Positions 1 to 8,518 of a DNA stretch of 64,000 nt are shown here, in pieces. Within the stretch, counting starts at the first letter, position 1, and the number at the start of each line of letters is the position of its first letter. The notes below the pieces were generated by a model. That model did no database searches. It was given only the letters and a program-made list of their open reading frames with translations, and was not told where the DNA came from. Source of the stretch: a bacterium (GTDB lineage Bacteria; Electryoneota; RPQS01). The position numbers and the translations under genes were made by a program. The DNA lies in NCBI GenBank assembly GCA_016702305.1, contig JADJEH010000017.1, positions 62,001 through 126,000 of the forward strand. Direction: 5' to 3'.

Positions 1-44
1 TGCATCCAAAATGCACTCGGCTATGTACATTTCGTGCATGGCTG

Positions 45-1058
45 TCAGCAGATGCGCGGTAGCAGCTCACCCGCCGGACGATGAATGCATCGCACGCCAC
101 CGCCCGTGGTCTGAATCAGTACTGCCGGCTCTTTCGACCTTTGGATGTTGCCAATGACCGCGGCATTCTTCCCGTGTTCCGTCGCTCGAAGAACGCTGAG
201 CACCTGTTTCGCTTCGTCGTGCGCCGAGATAATCACAACTTTGCCCTCGTTGGCCAAATGCACAGGATCGTATCCAAGCAGGTCACAAAACGCCCGGGAC
301 GCTGCCGTAACCGGCAATGCGTGTTCCTGAATCATGATCGAGTACGGCCCGCTCTCGGCCAATTCATCGAGACTTGCCGCCAGGCCGCCGCGCGTTGGAT
401 CACGCATCCACTTCACACCGCCGCTGGCCTGCAATACCGCACCGATCATCCCGCCCAACGGTGCGCAATCACTAACGATGTTTGACCGCAACGAGACATC
501 GGCCCGCGCGCTCAACACTGCCAGCGCATGTTCCCCCAAAGTCCCGCTGACGATGACGGCGTCACCATCTGCGATCTGATTTCCACTCCTCCCTATCCCA
601 TGCGGCAGGGTGCCAACGCCTGACGTGTTGATGAATATCTGGTCGCACGCACCGCGCGGCACGACTTTCGTATCGCCGGTGACAATTTCAACGCCCGCCT
701 CGAGCGCCGTGCGCGCGATAGAGTCACAGATGCGTTCGAGTAGGTCAACGCCCAAACCCTCTTCCAGTATAAACCCTACGGACAGCCAGCGCGGCACCGC
801 GCCCATGACCGCCAAATCGTTGACCGTCCCGCATACGGCCAGTTTGCCAATGTCACCGCCGGGAAATTCGAGCGGCTGGATCACATAAGAGTCGGTCGTG
901 AACACAAGGCGTTCGCCGTTCACGGCAATTTCCGCACCGTCATTCAGCCTCGCCAATTCCACTCCGCCAAAGCGCATAGCGATGACGCTCTGAATGAGAC
1001 GCCGCATCGTTGTGCCACCTGCACCGTGATCAAGCGTGATGGAGTTCACGTGCTTCAT
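45..1058 (-). CDS. hypE: Hydrogenase maturation protein HypE (carbamoyl dehydratase)
   Basis: HypE dehydrates the thiocarboxamide that HypF places on its C-terminal cysteine, producing the cyanide ligand of the [NiFe] site for transfer to iron on HypC-HypD. The sequence shows the N-terminal LDHGAGGTTMRRL signature, the mid-protein MRDPTRGGLA nucleotide-binding stretch of the PurM/AIRS fold, and an exact PRIC C-terminus with the acceptor cysteine. The frame is open 210 nt further upstream, but that part lies within hypD and is unlike any HypE; ATG at 1058 gives 337 aa, the usual length, and overlaps hypD by 29 nt. It is the last gene of the operon visible here; whether hypA/hypB follow is unknown because the window ends 44 bp later. 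Confidence 0.96.
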   Translation of the reverse strand: MKHVNSITLDHGAGGTTMRRLIQSVIAMRFGGVELARLNDGAEIAVNGERLVFTTDSYVIQPLEFPGGDIGKLAVCGTVNDLAVMGAVPRWLSVGFILEEGLGVDLLERICDSIARTALEAGVEIVTGDTKVVPRGACDQIFINTSGVGTLPHGIGRSGNQIADGDAVIVSGTLGEHALAVLSARADVSLRSNIVSDCAPLGGMIGAVLQASGGVKWMRDPTRGGLAASLDELAESGPYSIMIQEHALPVTAASRAFCDLLGYDPVHLANEGKVVIISAHDEAKQVLSVLRATEHGKNAAVIGNIQRSKEPAVLIQTTGGGVRCIHRPAGELLPRIC

Positions 1059-2139
1059 GTGTATTGGCAAATTGATAGACAGCCGCGCACGCGCCTTCTG
1101 ATGACACCATGCACGCTCCCAGCGGCGACTCCGGCGTGCACGCGGAGCCGAATAGCGGACACTCTTGCGGCCGCGTGTGCCCGCGTAGTATGTCTCCGCA
1201 GCGGCAGGCCGGATGCTCATGGCCGTGCTGCGCGGCAATCCGATATTGCGCGGCGTCCCACTCCGCAAATTCGGAACGTAGTGTCAAGCCGCTTTGCGGA
1301 ATTGCCCCAAGCCCGCGCCATGTCACATCGGTTTCACAGAACAGTTCGCGCATTGCCTGTTGCGCTGATGCATTACCCGCCGAATGCACCGCCCGGCGAT
1401 AACCATTCTCAAGGCGCGGTGCCTTGGCAAGAATCTGTCCTGCGAGGCTGTCAATGGACTCCAGAATGTCCAGCGGTTCAAACCCCGATACAGTGCATGC
1501 CACTCCCAGGTCTCTCGGTAGAAACTCGAACACACTTGTACCCGTAATAGCCGTAACGTGTCCGGGCAAGAGCAGTCCGTCCACCCGAATATCCGGTGAC
1601 GACAGCAGCGCGCGCAGCGCATTCGGCATCGTCTTCATCGCGCTGAGCAGCTTGAAGTTCCGCACGTTGTGTTCGATAGCTCGCCGCATCGTCGCCGCAA
1701 TCGTACAGGCCGTTGTTTCGAAGCCGATACCCAGAAACACGACGTTGCGTTGCGGCTGCGTTTCCGCGAAGTCGAGCGCCTCCGCACTCGAATAGTACAC
1801 ACGAACGTCGCAGCCCCGCGCCCGAGCCTGGCTTAACGACTCATGCGAGCCGGGCACACGAAGCAGGTCACCGAACGACGCGAGCACGACGTGGTGACTG
1901 TCGGCAATGGCAATTGCGCGATCAATGTACTCATTGGGCGTCACACACACCGGACAGCCGGGACCGCTCAACAGCTCAATTGTATCGGGAAGCAGCGCAT
2001 GCAATGCATAGCGATAGATCGCCGCAGTATGCCCGCCGCAAACCTCCATGATGCGAATTCGGCGCGGCAAGTCAAGCGACCTGAGTCGCCCGGCGAGCTT
2101 CTGCGCAAGCATAGGGTCTCGGTATTGCGCAACGTTCAC
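1030..2139 (-). CDS. hypD: Hydrogenase maturation protein HypD
   Basis: HypD is the iron-sulfur scaffold which, with HypC, assembles the Fe(CN)2CO unit of [NiFe] hydrogenases in the cytoplasm. Visible motifs are MEVCGGHT, SGPGCPVCVTP, GIGFETTA and a cysteine-rich C-terminus (CRCGDILRG, ECPLFGSACTPESPLGAC) that carries the [4Fe-4S] ligands. I place the start at GTG 2139: it reads VNVAQYRDPMLAQKL, matching the usual HypD N-terminus, and forms a GTGA overlap with the hypC stop. The frame is open to 2193, inside hypC. This start gives 369 aa. The gene overlaps hypE downstream, so translational coupling is likely. Confidence 0.96.
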   Translation of the reverse strand: MNVAQYRDPMLAQKLAGRLRSLDLPRRIRIMEVCGGHTAAIYRYALHALLPDTIELLSGPGCPVCVTPNEYIDRAIAIADSHHVVLASFGDLLRVPGSHESLSQARARGCDVRVYYSSAEALDFAETQPQRNVVFLGIGFETTACTIAATMRRAIEHNVRNFKLLSAMKTMPNALRALLSSPDIRVDGLLLPGHVTAITGTSVFEFLPRDLGVACTVSGFEPLDILESIDSLAGQILAKAPRLENGYRRAVHSAGNASAQQAMRELFCETDVTWRGLGAIPQSGLTLRSEFAEWDAAQYRIAAQHGHEHPACRCGDILRGHTRPQECPLFGSACTPESPLGACMVSSEGACAAVYQFANTHEARELHHA

Positions 2140-2357
2140 GATTCGGTGACTCCCAGATCCTTCAGCGTACGCAACGTCGCTGCGGCTTCGCATTCGTCTA
2201 TGATGGACAGTGAATATCCCGCATGAACAAGCAGGTAGTCGCCGATCTGCGCATCCGGAGTGAGCACCAGCGCGATGCGCAGCGTCACACCGCTATTCGC
2301 CACGATGCCATGATCGCCGTGTCGTTCAACAAGTTGCATGGGTACAGCCAGACACAT
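2136..2357 (-). CDS. hypC: Hydrogenase assembly chaperone HypC
   Basis: Small HypC/HupF chaperone that binds HypD and then the large-subunit precursor to deliver the iron centre. It starts MCLAVPMQ, with the essential Cys2 that coordinates iron after Met removal, and has the GDYLLVHAGYSL segment typical of the family. Length 73 aa is normal (70-95). It begins one nucleotide after the hypF stop and overlaps the hypD start by 4 nt (GTGA). Confidence 0.96.
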   Translation of the reverse strand: MCLAVPMQLVERHGDHGIVANSGVTLRIALVLTPDAQIGDYLLVHAGYSLSIIDECEAAATLRTLKDLGVTES

Positions 2358-2358
2358 C

Positions 2359-4683
2359 TTATCTCACCCGCGCATTTGCAATACATACCTGTCCAAAAGA
2401 TATTCCGCCGTCATTCATGGGTATTCGCTCGGGAATCAACACCCGCATGCCCTGCGTTTGCAACAAGGCCTTTACTCGCTCCAACAAATAGCGATTCTGA
2501 AAACAGCCGCCGCTCAATGCGACCGTGCTGCACCCAATCTGCTCCGCCGCCCGCCTCGTTAACTCGACCCACCCCTGCGCCAGCCCCTCGTGCACGCGGT
2601 ACGAAAGCACACTTAGTTCCACACCGTGCTCGACATCATGCGCGAGTTCCCTGAACAGTCCGCCCGCCGCGAGCGTAAGCCTGCCCGACTCGGCGACAAT
2701 CTCCATGGGATAACCCGTGCCCCTCTGAATCTTCAACGATCCTTCCAACCACATCGCCGCTTGCCCTTCGAACTGCCGCCGTGTTCCAAACCCCGCCAGT
2801 GCCGCACAAGCATCCAACAACCGCCCCATACTGCTCGTGTTCACGAAGCGACTGTTTAATTCGGCGGACAACAGCATCTGCGCCGCTTGCTCGCCATGAT
2901 CTTGGCCAACGTGTTTCAACAACGGAAGATCTAAAGCCGACCATTGTGATCCAAACGCGCGCTCAAGCCATGCGAGCGCCATGCGCCACGGCTCACGCGC
3001 CGCCGCTTCGTTTCCCGGCATTCGCACCGGCTCAAGATTCCCAACGCGCGTGAATTCGGCGAGATCGCCGTACAACAACTCGCCGCCCCAGATCGTGTGA
3101 TCGGTCCCGTAACCCGTGCCGTCAAGAATCAACCCAAGCGCCGGACCGTATTCACCATGCTCGCCAAGGCAGGCCGCCAAATGCGCGTGATGATGCTGAA
3201 CCCGCAACAACGGTATGTCACGCTCCCCGCACCAGCGCTCCGCGAATCTCGTAGAAGCATAGTCTGGATGCAGATCGCAAGCCCCGACCGCAACGCGCAT
3301 GTCATACAGTTTCACAAAATGGTCCAGCGCAAATCGCGCGGCCGACAGCGATTGATCGCCGCTGAGGTCGCCAAGATGCTGCGACAATATAACACTATCG
3401 CCGCGCCCCAGCGCAAATGTATTCTTAAGATCCGCGCCGAACCCCAACATCGGCGCGCCAAACCGCGCAGGCGCTCGCACGCTTTCAGGAACATAACCGC
3501 GCGCGCGCCGCACCACGCGCATTGCGCCCGCCAACTTGCGCACAATCGAGTCATCCGCGAACATGTGTATGGCACGATTGTGACTGAGCATACCGTCCGC
3601 GACATGCATCATTCGTTGTTTTGCATGGTCCACGTTGTAAATGATCGGCTCATCGGACTCATTCGCGCTGGTCATCACCAAGGGTTTGCCATATTCACGC
3701 ATGAGCGCGAAATGCAGCGGAGAGTATGGCAGCATGGTTCCGATCATGTGCTGGTCCGGGGCCACCGCTGCGGCGACCGGACAATGGTCGCGTTGTTCCA
3801 AAATCAAAATCGGTGCGCGCGGCGAGCGCAGGCAGGCCAGCTCTTCGGCATCTGCACTGCACCACTCCAGCAGCAACCGCTCATCCGGGAACATCACGGC
3901 AAGCGGTTTGGCGCCGCGGTGCTTGCGACGGCGCAACTCGGTTACCGTTTCATGGTCAGTCGCGCTGCAGGTCAGATGGAATCCGCCGATGCCTTGTAGC
4001 AGCACAATTCCGCCGCGCCCCAGCAGTGCCGACGCCATGCCGATGGCCTCATAGTGATCAGCGACGTCACACCATGCATCACGCTGCCGAATGCTGAACT
4101 GCAGCGTCGGCCCGCAATGCGGACATGCCACAGGCTGCGCATGAAATCGCCGATCCGATGGATCATCGTATTCACGGTTGCACGCCGGGCACATCGGAAA
4201 GCCCGCCATGGTCGTTGACGGACGATCATACGGCAATGCACGTGTAATGGTGAAGCGCGGCCCGCACTCCGTGCAGTTGATGAACAGGTGGCCATGACGC
4301 CGGTTATCAGGTTGCATGAATTCCCGCCTGCATTCGGAACAAAGCGCCAGGTCGGCCGAAACATGCGTGTCAATGTGCGACTCAGCGCGGCTCGTGACAA
4401 TACGGAATGCTGTGTACTCCGCTACCGGAAGAGATCGGCTCGTCAAATGGTCTACCCGCGCCGCCTGAGGGTGCTCCTGACCGATGCGGCGCTCAAATCG
4501 CGCAATGCCTTCCGCGTCGCCTTGCACATGCACAACCACGCCGCTCGCATCATTCCACACCTGTCCCATGAGCCCGTGTTCACGCGCCAACCGGTAGACA
4601 AACGGACGAAAGCCCACGCCCTGAACAACTCCGGCAATGCGTAGCTCACGATGAACAAGTTGGGATGCAACGCACGTGTCCAT
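2359..4683 (-). CDS. hypF: Carbamoyltransferase HypF
   Basis: HypF converts carbamoyl phosphate and ATP into carbamoyl-adenylate and carbamoylates the HypE C-terminal cysteine. Domains in order: acylphosphatase-like (about 10-95, GVVQGVGFRPFVYRLA), two zinc fingers of CxxC pairs (about 105-190; CSECRREF, CTECGPRF, CPACNREY, CPHCGP), a YrdC-like domain (about 200-385) and a Kae1-like C-terminal half with the metal-binding HHHAHLAACLGEHG and the ALSGGCFQN segment. ATG at 4683 gives 774 aa, a typical length; an in-frame TTG lies 6 nt upstream. It sits 30 nt after the putative nickel carrier gene and directly before hypC. Confidence 0.96.
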   Translation of the reverse strand: MDTCVASQLVHRELRIAGVVQGVGFRPFVYRLAREHGLMGQVWNDASGVVVHVQGDAEGIARFERRIGQEHPQAARVDHLTSRSLPVAEYTAFRIVTSRAESHIDTHVSADLALCSECRREFMQPDNRRHGHLFINCTECGPRFTITRALPYDRPSTTMAGFPMCPACNREYDDPSDRRFHAQPVACPHCGPTLQFSIRQRDAWCDVADHYEAIGMASALLGRGGIVLLQGIGGFHLTCSATDHETVTELRRRKHRGAKPLAVMFPDERLLLEWCSADAEELACLRSPRAPILILEQRDHCPVAAAVAPDQHMIGTMLPYSPLHFALMREYGKPLVMTSANESDEPIIYNVDHAKQRMMHVADGMLSHNRAIHMFADDSIVRKLAGAMRVVRRARGYVPESVRAPARFGAPMLGFGADLKNTFALGRGDSVILSQHLGDLSGDQSLSAARFALDHFVKLYDMRVAVGACDLHPDYASTRFAERWCGERDIPLLRVQHHHAHLAACLGEHGEYGPALGLILDGTGYGTDHTIWGGELLYGDLAEFTRVGNLEPVRMPGNEAAAREPWRMALAWLERAFGSQWSALDLPLLKHVGQDHGEQAAQMLLSAELNSRFVNTSSMGRLLDACAALAGFGTRRQFEGQAAMWLEGSLKIQRGTGYPMEIVAESGRLTLAAGGLFRELAHDVEHGVELSVLSYRVHEGLAQGWVELTRRAAEQIGCSTVALSGGCFQNRYLLERVKALLQTQGMRVLIPERIPMNDGGISFGQVCIANARVR

Positions 4684-4713
4684 GATCAATCGTCAGTCAT
4701 TGCGCGCACGCGC

Positions 4714-5352
4714 TCATAGACCTAAAAACAGCATTGCGGCGGCGCACGACGACAGCGTGCCGCCGGCGAGCGCATGCGCATACCGGTCGGCAACCTCCGA
4801 TTTCAGGAAGGCCAATCCGCGATGCCCGAGCGCAGTGATGACCAGCATGGTCGCCACTGTGCTGCCCATGAACGTCCCGCAGATGAGAACCAACGCGCCA
4901 CTGTTCAACGCAGCGGCCGGCGTCATGAGCATGGGAATCAGCGGCTCGCAGGGACCCAACGCAAAGATGATGAACAGAATCCAAGCGACTTTGCTCCGGT
5001 TGTCAGCCCGTGGTTGGACATGCCGCGAGCGAATGGCCAGCCGAAGACCCCATACAAAATACGCTAACCCGAAAGACAGCAGCAGCCATGCGGCAATATC
5101 GCCCCGCAGCGACTCAAAAATCTTCAACTCAAGCAACCTCTGGCCGCCGTATAGCCCCGCCATCCCGATAGCGATTGAAGCCGCAACATGTCCGACTCCG
5201 CATAACAGCGTGATCAAAAGCGTACGCCGCAGCGTCCACGAGTGCGCCCGGCCAAGGGCAATGAACGGCAGATAGTGATCCGGCCCGGCCACGGTATGGG
5301 TAACGCCGAGCAAAACCGCCGTGCTCAACAAAAATGTACTGTTTAGTTCCAT
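4714..5352 (-). CDS. NicO/UreH-like membrane protein, probable nickel carrier for the hydrogenase
   Basis: A 212-aa polytopic membrane protein with about six hydrophobic segments. The first helix carries LGVTHTVAGPDHYLPF, a variant of the histidine/aspartate metal motif (HxxxxDH) of nickel/cobalt transporters of the NicO/RcnA and UreH-like families; a second conserved patch is FALGPCEPLIPMLM. Its place between the maturation protease and hypF makes nickel supply for the hydrogenase the most economical role, but this is inferred from context. Sulfite-exporter/DsbD-type relatives share parts of this fold, so substrate assignment is tentative. The start ATG lies 4 nt after the protease stop. Confidence 0.75.
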   Translation of the reverse strand: MELNSTFLLSTAVLLGVTHTVAGPDHYLPFIALGRAHSWTLRRTLLITLLCGVGHVAASIAIGMAGLYGGQRLLELKIFESLRGDIAAWLLLSFGLAYFVWGLRLAIRSRHVQPRADNRSKVAWILFIIFALGPCEPLIPMLMTPAAALNSGALVLICGTFMGSTVATMLVITALGHRGLAFLKSEVADRYAHALAGGTLSSCAAAMLFLGL

Positions 5353-5356
5353 GGTT

Positions 5357-5830
5357 CTATGATTCTAATAGCGTTGTCGTTTCTGGTTGCACGTCCGCGC
5401 GCGCAGCCCACCACTCGCGCACTGTGTCCAGAACGTCAGGTAATACCTGTGTAACAGCCGGACTTAGCGTGTCGGCACGGTCGAATTGCTGGGCACCGAT
5501 GCACAACAGATCCACGTCAACGATGGCGCCGAAGAGCGCCTCCGTGACCGCGATCAGTTCCCCGGGATTCAATTCATGTCCGAACGCCGAATGCGTGGAT
5601 GCGCAACCCCGCACTTTCTCAAGAGTCCACTCGCCTGGTGCCAGACAGACCGCTGCGTCTACAATCAAGACCGCCGGGTGTTGTGCAATGATCGGCGCGA
5701 GATCAATCGTCAATTGCGGCACGAGCAGCACATCCGGTGCGTCGTGCCAGGACGAAAGCAGTTGTGCGGCCACGCCGTCGTCGCCGCGCAGCGTGTTGCC
5801 CACACCTATGACAAGAGGTTCACGCATCAT
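5357..5830 (-). CDS. hoxW: Hydrogenase maturation endopeptidase (HoxW/HycI-type)
   Basis: Family A31/M52 protease that senses nickel insertion and clips the C-terminal peptide of the hydrogenase large subunit. Visible are the N-terminal VIGVGNTLRGDDGVA motif with the metal-binding acidic residue, LIVDAAV around residue 65 and FGHELNPGEL with the second metal-ligand region. The frame is open to 5905 but that lies inside hoxH; tandem ATGs at 5830 and 5827 begin MMREPLVIGVGNT, overlapping the hoxH stop by 11 or 8 nt. About 157 aa, normal for the family. Its position immediately after hoxH indicates HoxH is the substrate. Confidence 0.9.
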   Translation of the reverse strand: MMREPLVIGVGNTLRGDDGVAAQLLSSWHDAPDVLLVPQLTIDLAPIIAQHPAVLIVDAAVCLAPGEWTLEKVRGCASTHSAFGHELNPGELIAVTEALFGAIVDVDLLCIGAQQFDRADTLSPAVTQVLPDVLDTVREWWAARADVQPETTTLLES

Positions 5831-7250
5831 CCCGAACCAGTGTGTCGGCCAATGCGCGATCCGGCGTATAGAGCTCGACGCGCAACGGCATCTTCCCGAC
5901 CGCATGCGTCGAGCAGCTCAAACACGGATCGTAGGCGCGAATCACCGCCTCAACGCGGTTTAACATGCCCTCCGTCAGACGACTTCCGTCCACAAATCCG
6001 CGTGCGACTTGCAGGATGCTGCGATTCATTGCCAAATTGTTGTGCCCGGTGGCGATGATCATGTTCGCCCACTGCATCACGCCTTGATCGTCCACGTGGT
6101 AGTGGTGAATGATCGTCCCGCGCGGAGCTTCGGCCACGCCAATCCCGTCCAGGCTGTTCGCCGCCGCTCCCGCACGCACGTGCTTGTCGAGAATCGAATC
6201 ATCCGCCAGCTTCCGTTCGAGCCGTTCAATGCAGAACAAGATCTCAATCAGGCGCGCCCAATGATTGTGGTAAGCGCTGAGCGCTGGCCGGCCGCAAAAT
6301 GCCCGATATTCTTCAAGCTCTGCATCCGCCAGCGGAGTCCCGCAGCGCGTCACCACGTTCAACCGCGCTTGCGGTCCCACGCGATACATCCCCGCCGGAT
6401 AGCCCATCGGCTTGTAGTACGGGAACTTCATGAAAGTCCAAGGCTCCACGGCTTCGCCGATGATCTCGCCGTATTGCGCCGGATCAAGCCCATGCACAAT
6501 CACGTTGCCAACCGAGTCCACCATGCGCAGCTTGCCGTCATAGTGTTCCAACTCGCCCTTTTCGTCGACGAGGCCCATAAACAGCGACGGAAAATTCCCA
6601 AAAGTCTCGATCTCCGCGGCGTACGATTGCAAAACCGGCTTGAATGTCTGCAGCGTGCGCACGGCGATCGCCTTCATCTCCGGCAGCTTTCCAAATATCT
6701 CGTCACGATGCTCCCGCGACAGCGGTTCGCTCACGCCGCCGGGAACGATCCACGACGGATGAATGCGCTTGCCGCCCAGCAGCTCGATAATCTGCTGACC
6801 AAATTGCCGCAATCGTATGCCATCACGCGCCAGTTGCGGATCCTTGGCCGCCAGGCCCGCAATGTTGCGGATCGCCGGATCGCCGTCGAATCCGAACACG
6901 AAATCCGGCGAAGACAGGTAGAAGAAACACAGCGCGTGCGACTGAACAATCTGCGCGTAATTCATCAGACGTCGCAAGATCATCGCGGGACGCGGGATTT
7001 TCACCGCGAGAATCTCGTCACACGCCTTGGCGCCCGCAATCAAGTGCGCAACCGGGCAAATGCCGCACGAGCGCGCCATCAACGCTGGCATCTCATAGTA
7101 AGGACGGCCTTCGCAGATCTTCTCAAATCCGCGGAACTGGGTCGTATGGAAAAATGCCTGCTCGACCGTCCCGCTATCGTTTAAGTGCAGCGTGATCTTC
7201 GCATGGCCTTCAATGCGCGTAATCGGATTGATACTTATCGTTTTCGTCAC
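5820..7250 (-). CDS. hoxH: NAD-linked [NiFe] hydrogenase large subunit HoxH
   Basis: Catalytic subunit of a group 3-type (probably 3d, bidirectional NAD-reducing) hydrogenase. The nickel ligands are in the N-terminal SCGICPVAHL motif and the C-terminal DPCLSCSTHA motif. About 27 residues follow DPCLSCSTH, the expected tail for removal by the downstream protease. The N-terminus ITRIEGHAKITLHL is typical. GTG at 7250 starts VTKTISINPITRIEG and gives 476 aa; a TTG at 7271 that overlaps the hoxY stop would add seven residues and cannot be excluded. Group assignment rests on the HoxEFU partners rather than on a tree. Confidence 0.95.
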   Translation of the reverse strand: MTKTISINPITRIEGHAKITLHLNDSGTVEQAFFHTTQFRGFEKICEGRPYYEMPALMARSCGICPVAHLIAGAKACDEILAVKIPRPAMILRRLMNYAQIVQSHALCFFYLSSPDFVFGFDGDPAIRNIAGLAAKDPQLARDGIRLRQFGQQIIELLGGKRIHPSWIVPGGVSEPLSREHRDEIFGKLPEMKAIAVRTLQTFKPVLQSYAAEIETFGNFPSLFMGLVDEKGELEHYDGKLRMVDSVGNVIVHGLDPAQYGEIIGEAVEPWTFMKFPYYKPMGYPAGMYRVGPQARLNVVTRCGTPLADAELEEYRAFCGRPALSAYHNHWARLIEILFCIERLERKLADDSILDKHVRAGAAANSLDGIGVAEAPRGTIIHHYHVDDQGVMQWANMIIATGHNNLAMNRSILQVARGFVDGSRLTEGMLNRVEAVIRAYDPCLSCSTHAVGKMPLRVELYTPDRALADTLVRDDA

Positions 7251-7260
7251 GGCTTCGTCT

Positions 7261-7794
7261 CTACTTTCCAAACCGGGTCAGATGTTTCACGTCCGGATTC
7301 TGCGACGTCACAAGCGCGTGCAGCGCGTAAAATATCGCGTCCGCGGGCGGTGGACAGCCCGGCAAATGCAAGTCTACCTTGACCATGTCATGCACCGGCA
7401 CGACTTTGTCAAGCAAAACGGGCAGGTCCTCGCGCGGAGTCTGCGCGTGCAGCGGTTCCAATTCGTGGTAAGCGCGGCGCAACGTCGCCTCCGGTCCAAA
7501 CGAGTTGCGCATCGCCGGAACATTCCCCGTCACCGCACAGTCGCCTAACGCGATCAGTATCCGCGTCCGCCTGCGAACCATGCGAATCTTCTCTACGTCT
7601 TCGTTCGTGCTGATTGAGCCTTCGATCAGCGTTATGTCCACATGCTCCGGAAACTCCTTGGCGTCAACCAGCGGACTGTAGACCAGGTCCACGTGCTCAA
7701 GCAGCGCGATGAGCCGCTCGTCCGTGTCGAGAAACGACATGTGACACCCCGAACAGCCGTCCAGCCAGACCGTGGCCAGTGTGAGCTTACTCAT
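7261..7794 (-). CDS. hoxY: NAD-linked [NiFe] hydrogenase small subunit HoxY
   Basis: Small subunit that passes electrons from HoxH to the diaphorase through a proximal [4Fe-4S] cluster. Cluster ligands are visible in WLDGCSGCHMSFLD, ALGDCAVTGNVP and HLPGCPPPAD; IEGSISTNED is the usual strand-loop. There is no twin-arginine signal or C-terminal anchor, consistent with a soluble cytoplasmic enzyme, and the 177-aa length matches short group 3 small subunits. ATG at 7794 overlaps the hoxU stop by 8 nt (ATGAGTAA); an upstream open stretch to 7818 is within hoxU. Confidence 0.95.
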   Translation of the reverse strand: MSKLTLATVWLDGCSGCHMSFLDTDERLIALLEHVDLVYSPLVDAKEFPEHVDITLIEGSISTNEDVEKIRMVRRRTRILIALGDCAVTGNVPAMRNSFGPEATLRRAYHELEPLHAQTPREDLPVLLDKVVPVHDMVKVDLHLPGCPPPADAIFYALHALVTSQNPDVKHLTRFGK

Positions 7795-8518
7795 GTTTAC
7801 CCTCCCGCAGCTTGGCAATCTCGGCGATCAGATCGCGGCGCTTGAACTTCTCGCCCACGCTGCGCCGACCCTTCTCCTTGATGGCACCGGTCGGACATAC
7901 CTGCGCGCACTTACTACAGCGTGTGCAGGTCGGCGATTCACCCCACGGATCATCCAGATCGCTGATCACGCGCGTCTTGATGCCTCGGCCCATCACGTCC
8001 AACGTGTGCGCCCCTTCAACGTCGCCGCAAACGCGGACGCAACGGCTGCACAGCACGCAACGGTTGTTGTCTGACACAAAACGGTCGTGCGTCGCGTCAA
8101 CCGTGAACTTCGGATGCAGATAGGGGAGCCGTACATGATCCATCCCCAGTGCTTCAGCCAGACTCTGGAGTTCGCAAAAACCGTTCGCCACACATACTGA
8201 GCAAACGTGATTGCGCTCCGTGAAGAGCAGCTCCAGGATCCAGCGACGGTAGCTCTGCAGCCGCGGACTGTCCGTCGTCACTTCCATGCCCTCCTGAACT
8301 TTCGTCATGCAGGCCGGTAGCAGCCGATAGCTGCCCTTGACCTCCACAAGGCAGAGTCGGCATGCGCCGTACGGCACAAGACCGTCGAGAAAGCACAGCG
8401 TCGGGATGAAAAACCCGTGCTGACGCGCCACGTCGAGAATCGTCTCGTCGCTGCTGGCTCCCACCGGATGTCCGTCTATCGTCAGCGTGATAATCTGTAT
8501 CGGTTGAACGAGTGTCAT
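7787..8518 (-). CDS. hoxU: Hydrogenase diaphorase iron-sulfur subunit HoxU
   Basis: Electron-transfer subunit that links HoxF to HoxY; homologous to the N-terminal part of NuoG. Domains: plant-type [2Fe-2S] ferredoxin domain (about 8-85; CFLDGLVPYGACRLC), His/Cys-liganded [4Fe-4S] segment (HVCSVCVANGFCELQ, about 105-120) and two [4Fe-4S] motifs (CVLCSRCVRVC and CTRCSKCAQVCPTG, about 152-212). 243 aa is normal for HoxU. Start ATG shares an ATGA with the hoxF stop. Confidence 0.95.
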   Translation of the reverse strand: MTLVQPIQIITLTIDGHPVGASSDETILDVARQHGFFIPTLCFLDGLVPYGACRLCLVEVKGSYRLLPACMTKVQEGMEVTTDSPRLQSYRRWILELLFTERNHVCSVCVANGFCELQSLAEALGMDHVRLPYLHPKFTVDATHDRFVSDNNRCVLCSRCVRVCGDVEGAHTLDVMGRGIKTRVISDLDDPWGESPTCTRCSKCAQVCPTGAIKEKGRRSVGEKFKRRDLIAEIAKLREGKHE